DNA of 64,000 nt from NCBI GenBank assembly GCA_946902875.1, contig OX336349.1, positions 17,631,891 to 17,695,890 of the forward strand. Reading direction: 5' to 3'. The position numbers and the translations under genes are program-made. Of this stretch, positions 44,858-54,130 are shown piece after piece. Positions within the stretch are counted from its first letter, which is position 1. Every line of letters begins with the position of its first letter. This DNA comes from Nematopogon swammerdamellus (taxonomy: Eukaryota > Arthropoda > Insecta > Lepidoptera > Adelidae). The notes beneath the pieces are model-generated. The model searched no databases and was not told where the DNA came from. It saw only the letters and a list, made by a program, of their open reading frames with translations.

Positions 44858-44870
44858 ACGCTTCTTGCTT

Positions 44871-45095
44871 CTATTCGACAGGACGGGCTACTGCGGGGGC
44901 AGCCGGTGTGTTCGCGTTGCGACGGCGGCGGCGGCGTCGCTTTCGGCCCGCTCCCTGGCCGGCCTCGGGCCGTACTGATTGCGTTGGGTGGTGGTTGGTG
45001 CAGGGCTCGCGGAGTATTTTACACTTGCCGCATAAATCGATCTTGTGATGTTTTTTCGCATCCTCGACCTTGCCTTTGCCGCGTTTCAGTTTAAA
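44871..45095 (-). CDS. 3CxxC gene, last exon with second zinc site and Arg-rich tail
   Basis: Acceptor GTACTGATTTCAG ends at 45096. Seventy-four codons and a TAG (44873-44871) read FKLKRGKGKVEDAKKHHKID, LCGKCKILREPC, then a hydrophilic segment with RKRRRRRRR and ANTPAAPAVARPVE. LCGKCKILREPC aligns with [12 protein letters not shown] of the ZCCHC24-like gene and completes the second zinc site. The poly-Arg block is coded by CGN repeats and could serve nuclear targeting or RNA contact. A MITE starts 14 bp after the stop. Confidence 0.85.
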   Translation of the reverse strand, partial: FKLKRGKGKVEDAKKHHKIDLCGKCKILREPCTNHHPTQSVRPEAGQGAGRKRRRRRRRNANTPAAPAVARPVE

Positions 45096-45120
45096 CTGAA
45101 ATCAGTACAATTTCAAATAA

Positions 45121-45490
45121 ACGGGCGATCAACTAGTTTGTGCGTCTTCTTTCGCAGGATTGGTTGTAATATAACGTTGGGTGGAACTAAAGGGACATCT
45201 TGAAAAGTGTTGTTTTGAGATAATCATTGACAATCTACCATAGAGAAATAATATACGGGGGTATACGTCTATGCAATCTACCATAGAGAAATTTATACGT
45301 CTATGCAATCTACGTTGACAATCTAGTTTTTGTGACAAATTATGTCCCATTTTCAAGTCTTATTTATTTATGAAAATACACATGTACTAACTACTAATAA
45401 AGTATTTCAAAAGTACGCGCTGAGATACGCTGAGCTAACTTTTAAATAGATTCATATTCTGCATTGTTAAATGTTGGGGCTTGCTGTAGT
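45121..45490. other. Intron sequence of the 3CxxC gene
   Basis: A local duplication of TTGACAATCTACCATAGAGAAAT / TATACGTCTATGCAATCTAC occurs at 45225-45320. Nothing else is recognised. Confidence 0.4.
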
Positions 45491-45494
45491 AACA

Positions 45495-45612
45495 ATGTAA
45501 TATATAAAGGGGGAAGCACTGACATGGCACCTAGTTCACCCGGTGTTATGGACTGACATCACGGACGTTGTAGGTGATGTAGCCAACCGTGTCAGTTTCC
45601 ATAAAAAAAAAA
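45495..45612 (+). mobile_element. SINE 3' fragment
   Basis: GAAGCACTGACATGGCACC, TAGGTGATGTAGCCAACCG, GTCAGTTTCCATAAAA with an A run. This is the 3' third of the family. Confidence 0.75.
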
Positions 45613-45767
45613 TATTTATATAAATAAATAAATAAATCAATTTAAGCAGAAAAACTGCTTTACGTTGATAGTTTTTAAAATACTGATAGTCTCAGAATTT
45701 ATAAGATAGCCTCATTTTGGATTACATTTTTTATAGATAGCAAATTTTTATAAAAGTATGCTTTTTT

Positions 45768-46086
45768 TTATGGAAACTGACACGGTTGGCTACATCACCT
45801 ACAACATCCGTGATGTCAGCCCATAACCGCGGGTAAACTTGGTGCCACGTCAGTGCTTCCCTTCGGTCGTGCCGGCTACACTGAACTGGACGGAAAACAC
45901 AAACTATTTACATAGCCGTTTCGACCGACCTTTCATTCAGTGCGGTGGTACCAACCCGGGCGGTTGAACCCTACCACCTAGTAATACAAGAAGACTCATA
46001 TCCCTTAGGTAGTCGCCTTTTACGACATGCACGGGGAGAGATGCAATGGGGCTATTCTTTTAAAGTACCGGCCCCACACGGTACAT
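45768..46086 (-). mobile_element. SINE, near full length (minus)
   Basis: On the plus strand, a T run with ATGGAAACTGACACGGTTGG (3' end), GAACTGGACGGAAAACAC, CATTCAGTGCGGTGG, GTCGCCTTTTACGACATG and GGCCCCACACGGTAC (5' end). It lies in the intron beside the central exon of the 3CxxC gene, in the same orientation as the gene. Confidence 0.85.
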
Positions 46087-46201
46087 ATTTTCATATCTTT
46101 TTCATATACTTATGTACCGCACACTCCCGAATCCCTGCGAAGCCCCTTGTGGGAGAAAATTCTCTGAAATAAACACTAGGGCAGGGCAAGCAATTTCTAA
46201 C

Positions 46202-46354
46202 CTGACGATGTGGATAAACTTGTTGCAGGCATTCTTTGCATTGTTGCGACGTGTTGGCCCACGACCAGGCGCTGCTCCAGGCAATGTTGCAGTCTTCACA
46301 TTTAAAAAGCCCAAAGGTGCGCTTTTTGCCCTGGTAGGGCGTTAAGTGTTCTTC
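46202..46354 (-). CDS. 3CxxC gene, central exon
   Basis: Acceptor TTCTCATTACAG precedes 46354 and donor CAG|GTTAGA follows 46202. The 51 codons read EEHLTPYQGKKRTFG, FKCEDCNIAWSS, SWANTSQQCKEC and VYPHRQ. The CxxC pairs and SWAN match the 3CxxC module of ZCCHC24 and ZAR1. The first Cys of the ZCCHC24 module (KRC) is replaced by Thr (KRT) here. ORFs on the other strand are shadows. Confidence 0.9.
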
Positions 46355-46424
46355 CTGTAATGAGAACATCCTAAGTTTGAATGCTTTTTAGGTTTCAGTA
46401 TATGTACGAAAACTTATAACTAAC

Positions 46425-46570
46425 CCTACGCCGCCGTCTGTCTGTCTGTCCGCCCGTCCGAGGGCTGTATCTTTTGAACCGTAATAGATAGCCGGTTGAA
46501 ATTCATCACAGAATTTGTGTTATTGTGTCGGATATGGGGTTGCCCCATGCAAGAAATGAGTTTTTTTTAA
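46425..46570 (-). repeat. GTCTGTCTGTCC interspersed repeat fragment
   Basis: TAACCCTACGCCGCCGTCTG, GAACCGTAATAGATAGCCGG and GAAATTCATCACAGAATTTG match 34890-35000. Confidence 0.65.
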
Positions 46571-46940
46571 TATTCTAAATTTTGGGCAGTTGCCGTGCGC
46601 GACCGTTTTTTGTATGGACGTATTTGTAACGAGGGTAGATTTTAATAGCAAATACATTTTCGAACGTTTTTACCACTTTTCACCCACTTATTTTTCAGAT
46701 AATTTACAAGATTATATTACAATAATCTATCACACATTATACCTTGAATCTTTACCTAACAATAAGCATATAAATTATAGTTATATCTATTGAAATAGGG
46801 CTATAGTTATGATAATAATCATATTATGATGTGATGTTTTGCCTGTAGGTAGGTAGGGACATAACTAGACCAAAAATTTTAATGGTAATAAATAAAATAT
46901 TAAAAATAAAACATATAATATCATACATAACAATACACGC
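46570..46940. other. AT-rich intron sequence
   Basis: Nothing recognised. Confidence 0.3.
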
Positions 46941-46944
46941 TGTA

Positions 46945-47265
46945 GCCCGATAATAGGGGTAAGCAGAGTAATCGGTGTTGTGCTGCCTGCAAGGACTGTT
47001 GAAAATTACAGCACAGCACCGACCAGAACGTTTAGCAAAGTATACTCGTACGGACCAGCCAGATAACTAGCTGCTTGACAGTTACTGTCAAGCATCTAGT
47101 GGAACCTTGACTCGGTGGAAAGACCGTGCCAAGGTGAGAGGTGGCAAACCTGTCACCCTTTAGCACGGCATCTTGTCCTTACCCCTTAGTCGCCTTTTAC
47201 GACATGCAGGGGGAGAGATGCAGTGGGGCTATAATTTTTAAGTACCGGCCCCACACGGTCGTATA
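46945..47265 (-). mobile_element. SINE (GCACAACACCGATTACTC family, minus)
   Basis: AGCAGAGTAATCGGTGTTG, CAGCACAGCACCGACCAG, GTCGCCTTTTACGACATGC and GGCCCCACACGGTCG. This is the longest copy in the window and links the two half families: the GTGTGGGGCC head and the CACCGATTACTC tail. Confidence 0.75.
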
Positions 47266-47427
47266 AAATATATTATGGTTAATATTATGCAGCCACAGCT
47301 ATCGCTTGTAGATTGCATCGGAGCGATACGACCTATCTGTTACTTACTGATTAGCGAGAATTATGATGTAAGCATTCGAGTATTTTAAACAGGCAACTAT
47401 TTATTATATGGGGGAACATATCTACAT

Positions 47428-47700
47428 GTCAAACTCGGTAGCTTAGTGGTGCGATCGATTGACCGCCGTTGGTGATCTTAAGCACACCTGGGTGCGGTCA
47501 GACCGTGGATGGGTGAACGTTCGACCATTAAGGCTGACCGTGGCTCCGATTCCACGTAAAACTGTAGGTCCCTTCCCTTCTTACCTTACTAGGTTGAAAT
47601 GAATGAAGTGTTGGTCGAAGCGGCTATGCAAGCAAATATTTAGTGTTTTTCGTCCAGTTCAATGTGTGTCTACCAAAGGGAGGTACTGACATGGTACGGA
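47428..47700 (+). mobile_element. 5S-headed SINE, copy 1
   Basis: The head has CTCGGTAGCTTAGTGGTGCG, CTTAAGCAC and GTGGATGGGTGAACG, in the order of 5S rRNA box A and box C. The body has GATTCCACGTAAAACTGTAGG. The 3' end is decayed before GACATGG. Confidence 0.7.
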
Positions 47701-47819
47701 GTTTCGAGGTTTCCGAGAAGAAAAAAAAATTTTTTTTAAGGCACCAAAACATTGGTTTTGAATATAAATGTATGTAAAAACAAGGGAAGGGGCGTGGGTG
47801 AATGTTTTGGTGGTTAAAA

Positions 47820-47930
47820 AAAAAAAGAACCAGGGTTAATTTAGCGACGCATCTTCTATAAATTAACCCTAACCTAATGTTGGGGCGGCGCATGTCGTTT
47901 TTGCATAAATTCCTATTCAAAATAAGTTTT
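47820..47930 (+). repeat. TAACCTAATGTTGRGGCGGCG repeat (Transib empty-site paralog)
   Basis: GCGACGCATCTTCTATAAAT, TAACCCTAACCTAATGTTG, GGGCGGCGCATGTCGTTTTTG. The same sequence flanks the Transib insertion at 23.3/26.1 kb and recurs at 49592 and 53775. Confidence 0.7.
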
Positions 47931-48104
47931 GGTGCAATAACAATAAATCAAAAATTTATTTTGTATGAAAAATATTAAAAAAAAAAAAAATGTTCTCCGA
48001 AACTACGCATTTCCGGCAGACAAATTCTTTCACTATAATTAATCTTTTATCTAGGCCTACACAATGTTCGATCTAACCCCCGCTAATCAAATACTCACCC
48101 CAAC

Positions 48105-48375
48105 CGACGTTTCGTTCAGTACCGTGGTACCAACCCGGGCGGTTTAAACCCTACCACCTATTAAGGTAGGTAAGAAGGTACAGTTTAACGTGGAATCCGA
48201 ACCACGGTTAGGCCCACTTGCACCAACACGAGTTTAAAGTTAAGTAGCGAGTTATGGATTTAAACGCGGTTCCCACAGTCAACGGGTGCTAGCTTAAACT
48301 GGTTTAGCGAGTTAAACTGGTTTATATTTAAATTTGTGTTGGTGCAAGTGGGCCTTAGCCTACAACGATCACAGT
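48105..48375 (-). mobile_element. SINE (minus) carrying a MITE
   Basis: GTTTCGTTCAGTACCGTGGT, GGGCGGTTTAAACCCTACC, CAGTTTAACGTGGAATCCG and AACCACGG form a minus SINE. It is interrupted or ended by the MITE at 48211. Confidence 0.6.
48211..48354. mobile_element. PIF/Harbinger-type MITE with TTA duplication, copy 2
   Basis: Ends GGCCCACTTGCACCAACAC are inverted, with TTA on both sides (48208-48210, 48355-48357). Length 144 bp. It is homologous to 34274-34409. Confidence 0.9.
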
Positions 48376-48702
48376 AGGTACCTACATGCTTTAATGCGCT
48401 GCAAAAACACTTTGAAAACAAAATATTTGTGACGTAATGTATGTATCTCCCCTCTCCCTCTGTCACATAATGCTTACGCACGTATATCTCTGTCTACCGA
48501 TCACATTTTGAGGATCAGTGATTTTTGAGGACAAGGCATGGACAAGGGTAAATACGTAGGTAGAAAAGGTAGAAAAAGGTAGAAAAAATTCCGTTTCTAG
48601 ATATTTTTCAAAAAAAACAAAAAAATCCATGAGAGTAAATTGTGAACAAGGAGGAGAAATCAGATAAAAAAGAAACGAATTATATCACATTTAGGTACTC
48701 AC

Positions 48703-48720
48703 GTCTCCACTTGCCGACAT
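48703..48720 (-). CDS. 3CxxC gene, candidate first coding exon
   Basis: The minus strand reads CCATTACAAAA, then ATG and five more codons (MSASGD), then the strong donor GTGAGTACC. The phase (0) fits the next exon at 46354. The upstream 5' UTR would be 48721 to about 48830. The assignment is tentative because the exon is so short; the true first exon could be elsewhere. Confidence 0.45.
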
Positions 48721-48839
48721 TTTTGTAATGGCTTCACTTGGTGTTCACTTGTTGTTCGTGCGTCTTGAACTTGAACACAAAACACCAAGGTTGAGCTCGT
48801 CGCTCGAACGGCTGCTGCTAACTATCTAGTGTAATGAAT

Positions 48840-49370
48840 GGCTAACGTATTAAAATTTTATATCCACTCACGAGTACATATGGCATATCGTGTTGGTTGA
48901 CGCACGCGCATGGAACGCCTTTATGTAATGAAATGAACGGACGGCCTGCGCTGCGTATGTACGTTTTTATCGGAACGAACGAAGCAGAGTTGCATTTGCA
49001 TTGCATGCAAGCAAAGTGCATCACGTGACTTCACATGAACAGTCTTGTCCGGACTATACCACACCATAGACAAAATTGATCGAACAACGCAGTGAGCAAG
49101 AAAGAGCAAGAAGATACGTCTTCAGATTGGCCCACCCAACCCAACCAAACCAGCACCGGTCCGCCACCTGAAAGGGCTGCTCGATCCTGCATCCTACTCC
49201 TTTGCTCCTTTCGGCAAACTTCGGCTCGAAGGAGTAATGTGTGGTATGTTATGTATGAGTGATGTTGTGTGGTATGTTATGTATTTGTAATGTTTTTGGA
49301 GGTTAAACAAAAAAAATTGGTTGTCTGTGAAATTTTATATCCACTCACGAGTACAGCACGGACGGTCGGT
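48840..49370. other. Upstream region of the 3CxxC gene with a low-copy repeat
   Basis: GTCCGCCACCTGAAAGGGC, CTCCTTTCGGCAAACTTCGG and CTCGAAGGA...TGTGTGGTATG near 49160-49260 recur at 53020-53120 and, partly, 53295-53350. TTTTATATCCACTCACGAGTAC occurs twice (48857, 49335). Confidence 0.45.
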
Positions 49371-49376
49371 TTACGG

Positions 49377-49602
49377 ACGATAGTTTTACGTGATAACGTC
49401 ATTGCTAGCTCTGACGTCACGCGAGAAGAGAGTTAGATGTGTACACGCCGACGCTTGGGCCGACTGTGCCGCTCTATCGCTTGTTACGCGCTCTCGCTTG
49501 CACAAGCAGGCTCAGATGGAACGTGGCACTTTTTCGTGCGTGCAGCCGGTGTTCATCAATTTATAAGACGTTATCACGTCAAAAATTACTAACCTAATGT
49601 TG
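49377..49602. mobile_element. MITE with ACGTGATAACGTC ends
   Basis: TTTTACGTGATAACGTC at 49389 faces GACGTTATCACGTCAAAA at 49568-49586. The inside holds GACGTCACGCGAGAAGAGAG and a CGCTCTATCGCTTGTTACGC block. No clear target duplication. Confidence 0.6.
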
Positions 49603-49925
49603 AGGCGGCGCATGTCGTTTTTGTTACGTTTGTATTTCCGAAAATAAAGCTTTCTTAGGTATTTTAACACCCTAACATTGCTTTAAAAAAAACAAAACAA
49701 AACAAATTTTGAAAATTGGGACACGCACCCATGGTCGAGATCGAAAAAATAAAAATCCCACACTCTTATACCACTGAGCCAACAAAATAACATAAACGAC
49801 CAAACGAATATCGGCTTCTGTAATGTTGGTTCGCTTTCGAGCCGAGTCAACCCGAGTGTTTCCGAAAGGAGCGTAGGGGGAGGCGCAGGATCAGCCAGAG
49901 CTGTAAAACCCAACCAGCCACTGAT
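49590..49925 (-). mobile_element. tRNA-derived SINE within a shared repeat, copy 1
   Basis: The minus strand carries TTGGCTCAGTGGTATAAGAG (A-box) and GACCATGGGTGCGTGTC (B-box region), a tRNA-like head near 49785-49720. It is flanked by CCTAATGTTGAGGCGGCGC and AATAAAGCTTTCTTAGG. Copy 2 with the same flanks is at 53760-54130. Confidence 0.6.
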
Positions 49926-49965
49926 TGTTCTGCTCTCTACGCGTGTTGTACCTACAGGTCGAACG

Positions 49966-50113
49966 AAAGCTGGCGCGTGCACAGTACCCACACCAATGCA
50001 ATTGTGCAAGTGGGAGTAAGACAGATCGGGGCATACGCATCACGAAAACCCGATCTGTCTCACTCGCACTTGCACAATTTCATTGGTGTGAGTACTGTGT
50101 ACGCGCCAGCTTT
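49966..50113. mobile_element. Hairpin MITE with about 65-bp arms
   Basis: AAAGCTGGCGCGTGCACAG ... GACAGATCGGG pairs with CCCGATCTGTC ... CTGTGTACGCGCCAGCTTT. The loop is about 18 bp. The arms differ at a few positions. ORFs across it come from the inverted structure. Confidence 0.9.
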
Positions 50114-50114
50114 G

Positions 50115-51380
50115 GTTAACAGACCTGTACCAGAGCTGGTACCGGACCTAGCCCAGAACACGGCTTTCAGCACGAACACGCAAAGTCAAGCTACCGGTCG
50201 CGGTGCGTGCTCCCCCACCAACCCGGACGCGCCCCGTGCTGGCCGTGTTTCCGGACCTGCACCGTGTTTCGTGTTTGTTGCTAGCACGGCTCGGCACGGC
50301 GGGGTCCGCTAGGATGTTATTATGCCACTAAATTATTCTATGCTTTATTTGTCCGGCTGTAATTATTTGTGTTAGACCATACATAACGACAACAAATAAA
50401 TAATGAATAGCACATGAGCAAAATTTTCTATTTGTGCACTGTGTGGAATAAGATACTTACTTAATTTCATGTAGGTATGGAAAAGTAGTAGGTAGGTATT
50501 GTGGAATTACTACACTTATTATTATTGTAATACCTACTCCTAGCGTACGCATGCGCAAAGTTCATCGTGGCGCTATTCTCCGTGTAGGTACGTTCCGTTT
50601 ACGTCAGTTGCGCGCGCGGTTGTATGGGTAATAGGTATTATGTGTTTATGTGTGTTGCACCGTCCATCAAGCTTCTATCCTTCGATCGAATGTTCTTTCG
50701 ATGTTCTGCAAGGTTTTATCACGTACATACATACCTACCTACGCTCCAGACTCCAGCTAGAATGAAGTACTTTATCGCGATGCAATTTATTCGAACCTAA
50801 ATGACTAAACCTAAACAACTCGGACTAAATAAAAGTATTGTAAAGTAGGTACCTACCTCACACCGCGTGCGTACTGCGTAGGTATACATGCGTTTAATTG
50901 ATCTACAAACAAGCATTCATATGTTTAGATCGATTCATAATCATATTTATTTTAATTCATGTAAACGTATGTATACGTTCCCAAGTAAGTCCATATTTAT
51001 ACGTATACTTAGTACTAACATATAATACCTAAAAATGTAGCAATCCTGCATAATTAAACTTAAATTCCGGCAAACCGATGTTTGGAACCACCGGTCTTTG
51101 TACTAATAGAGGTGTCAGTTGATTAGAACCATATTAGAACTATATAAGATAACAAAACATAAAATAATAACTAAGTAGGTACCTACTATTCAATACATCA
51201 AATTATTCAATACCTAACCAGAGATTTAGTAGGGAATACTTTGACCTTGAATTAATTAAAAATATTTCCTTCCATAATAAATATTACCACTATTGCAGCT
51301 AGTACTTACAACTTTATTACGTAATTCGTAAGGTTCAAATTGACACTCGTCTCATCTATGACATGACGTGACATGTATGA
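50115..51380. other. Intergenic DNA
   Basis: 50130-50310 is GC-rich with GCTAGCACGGCTCGGCACGG-type sequence, related to 52830-52930. The rest is AT-rich. Nothing coding is recognised. Confidence 0.35.
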
Positions 51381-51384
51381 TGTG

Positions 51385-52260
51385 AAATATTGGAGAGGAG
51401 TGGCCAGGTGCGGGACCTTGGAGTCATCTTAGACGAGAAGTTATTATTTGATCAACATATTACTAAAATTACAGATAAAGCATATAAAATGCTTGGCTTT
51501 GTCCTGCGAGTTTCCAGACCGTTCAAATCCCCAACTACTTTGATGTTGTTATACTTTGCCTACGTCAGAAGTCACCTGGAGTTTGCCTCTGCAGTTTGAA
51601 ACCCGCAGTATAAAGTTTATATTCAATCTATAGAAAAAATTCAGAACAAATTTCTTAAGCATCTATCTTTTCGGTGTGGCACTCAATTTAAGAAATTAAC
51701 TTTGTTGATTGAACGTCGAATGGTTACAGATGTTAGGTTACTGCATAAAATACTAAACAATAAAGTTGATTCTCCCCACTTACTCAGCAAAATTAATTTC
51801 CGATGTCCGAAAGTTCGCACACGTTCTGGTAATTTATTTATTATTCCTAAAAGTAATTGTAACTACCTTAGTAATGCTTTTCTTCGCCTCTCTTGTGTAA
51901 CTTATAATAATAAATTTTCTCATGTTGACATCTTTCACAATCTTAAAAAAATTAAATTTTACTCGTTGTGTTTCATTAGCTTATGATTAAGTTAATAATT
52001 TTTTTTTTCTCCTTCAATATTTGATTTATTTTCGTATAAATATATTAGTTTGGGTTATAGCTTTGTTATTCTCTTTTGACATTTTGTTTACAATAAAATT
52101 GTGTATTCTTTAGCATTATACTTTTTCTTTTGTTTAAATATTACTACTTATATGTTAATGTAATCTTAGCTGGTTTTTAGTTTGTTAAATATTTCATATT
52201 AATTGTTTAGTTATGTACTGTATGATTACTGAATAAATAAAATAAAAATAAATAAAATGA
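51385..52260 (+). pseudogene. LINE 3' end: RT thumb and C-terminus, AATAAA-repeat tail
   Basis: Reads VRDLGVILDEKLLFDQHITK, DKAYKMLGFVLRVSR, LLYFAYVRSHLEFASAV, then a TGA where Trp is expected (51597-51599), then NPQYKVYIQSIEKIQNKFLK and LIERRMVTDVRLLHKILNN. This is the conserved region after YADD in Jockey/CR1-type LINEs. A further frame change follows before the final block, which ends near 51986. The 3' UTR ends in AATAAATAAAATAAAAATAA. It is 5'-truncated and inactive. Confidence 0.85.
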
Positions 52261-52580
52261 CAACAGCGGCGGCGGCGCGCGCGGCGTCGACAAAGGCGGC
52301 CGGCGACGCAGTGGCAAAGCTTTGAAGTGCGTCGCGCCGCGCACCGCGCCGATGACGCGGCGGCGAGACGGCGCGTGGCTAGCTAGGCTAGGGTGCCGCA
52401 CCGCCGCTGCCGCTGTCCCGCGGCGTGGTCGATCGGCTGGTTGTTATCAAGCAAAGCAAGCAATGCAGCCGGGCCGCCGCTCCGCGCCGCCCCGGCCGGG
52501 TAGCAACGCTCGGTCTCTCTGCCGCCCCGCCGCTTTTGACTGTTGTCTGTTGCTAACTGAGCTAACTCTGGACTTTCTAA
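52255..52580. other. GC-rich island of unknown nature
   Basis: Starts abruptly after the LINE tail with GGCGGCGGCGCGCGCGGCG and stays CpG-rich to about 52540. No splice-bounded exon or conserved protein is recognised. It could be a CpG island promoter or a GC-rich transposon like 41570-41800. Confidence 0.35.
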
Positions 52581-53370
52581 ACATACGGTGATGCATTAAC
52601 TACATTCATAATTTCGGGAGGCAAGGTCAAACATTATAACGTTCCTCTATTCTATTGAAACTTTTGGGCACAGCCACCCGTGCCGGTCGTCTATACAAAA
52701 CAATTTATTAGCTATTTCGCGAAAAACTTGAAAAACCTTTGGTGATGGATGAGAATGCATAAAATAATCCTGTTTTCATTTATTTCGTCAATTGAATTTT
52801 ATTTGTTCTACCTGCTTGCATAAATACGTCGCTCTGTCGCCGGACACAAACCGGACCTTTCCGTGTTGGCCCTTGCTCGTGCTAGCCCGGTAAAGTCCGG
52901 TAGCACGGTAGCATAAAGCGCGGTCCACCGGGCTCGAGTCCAACACGCTTTGTGCGTGTCGTATTTCGTGCTCAATAACGACACGGTTACCACCTCACCT
53001 GTACCTTGTACTCGGAGCGGTCCGCCTCCTGAAAGACTTCCTGGCTCCTTCCTGACTCCTTTAGCTCCTTTCGGCAGACTTCGGCTCGAAGGAATGTGTG
53101 GTATTATGTATGAGTGATGTTTTGGTGGTTCAAAAAAAATAACCAGGGTTAATATAGAGAAGATGCGTCACATCATGTCGTTTTTGTTACGTTTCGTTTC
53201 GAACCGAGTGTTCACGAAAGGAGCTAGGAAGGAGCCGAAATGTCTTTCAGGTGTCGAACCAAGTAGAAGGCGTATGTACTCGGTCGGAGCGGTCCGCCAC
53301 CTGACAGCTCTGGCGGCTCCTGCGGATCCTGCGGAAACTCCTTTCGGCAACACTCCTTCGACCCCTTTTG
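52580..53370. other. Intergenic DNA with low-copy repeats
   Basis: 53018-53170 repeats the CTCCTTTCGGCAGACTTCGG / GTTAATATAGAGAAGATGCG sequence seen at 49.2 and 47.8 kb. 53295-53365 is another copy cut by the SINE insertion. No gene seen. Confidence 0.4.
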
Positions 53371-53695
53371 TACCGTGTGGGGTCGGTACTTTAAAAGAAT
53401 AGCCCCACTGCATCTCTTCCCGTGTATGTCGTAAAAGGCGACTAAGGGATATGACTCCCTTCTTATATTACTAGGTGGTAGGGTTTAACCCGCCCGGGTT
53501 GGTACCACCGCACTGAATGAAAGGTCGGTCGAAACGGCTATGTAAATAGTTTGTGTTTTCCGTCCAGTTCAGTGTAGTCGGCACGACCGAAGGGAAGCGC
53601 TGACGTGGCACTAAGTTCATCCGGTGTTATGGGCTGACATCACGGATGTTGTAGGTAATGTAGCCACCCGTGTCAGTTTCCATAAAAAAAAAAAC
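53370..53695 (+). mobile_element. SINE, full length (plus)
   Basis: 5' head GTACCGTGTGGGGTCGGTAC, GTCGTAAAAGGCGACTAAGG, body GGTTGGTACCACCGCACTG, GTGTTTTCCGTCCAGTTCAG, and 3' GTGTCAGTTTCCATAAAA with 11 A. It interrupts a host repeat: ACTCCTTCGACC... before and ACTCGGCTCGAAGGA after. Confidence 0.9.
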
Positions 53696-53759
53696 TCGGC
53701 TCGAAGGAAAGTGTGATGTATGAATGATGTTTTAGTGGTTTAAAAAAAACAGGATTAAT

Positions 53760-54130
53760 ATGAAGAATTCTCTATATTAACCCTAACCTAATGTTGAGGC
53801 GGCGCATGTCGTTTTTGTTACGTTTGTATTTCCAAAAATAAAGCTTTCTTGTGTTTTAAAAAAAAAATAACCATAACCTAATTTTAACACCCTAACATTG
53901 CTTAAAAAAAAACAAAACAAAACTAATTTTGACAAAAGAGACACGAACCCATGGTCGAGATCGAAAAAATAAAAACCCTACACTCTTACCACTGAGCCAC
54001 CAAATTACATAAACGACCAAACGAATATCGGATTCAGTTGGTTCGCTTTCAAGCCGAGTCAACCCGAGCCGTGTTTCCGAAAGGATCCCCAGGATCCGCA
54101 CGAGCCGCCAGAGCTTTCAGGTGTCAAACC
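53760..54130 (-). mobile_element. tRNA-derived SINE within a shared repeat, copy 2
   Basis: The minus strand carries GTGGCTCAGTGGTAAGAGTG (A-box) and GACCATGGGTTCGTGTCTC (B-box). The flanks CCTAATGTTGAGGCGGCGC and AATAAAGCTTTCTTGTG match 49590-49925. Confidence 0.65.

Larger units (their letters stand above)
44871..48720 (-). other. 3CxxC zinc-finger gene (ZAR1/ZCCHC24-like), coding span
   Basis: Three phase-0 exons on the minus strand (48720-48703, 46354-46202, 45095-44871) give 6+51+74 = 131 residues. The middle exon is homologous to exon 3 of the ZCCHC24-like gene, and its 3' splice junction is at the same codon position (PHRQ| versus PHKQ|). The CCHC knuckle exon is missing, and an Arg-rich tail replaces the usual C-terminus. 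It is convergent with its relative at 2.2-34.6 kb. An RNA-binding role, as for ZAR1, is inference. Confidence 0.7.
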
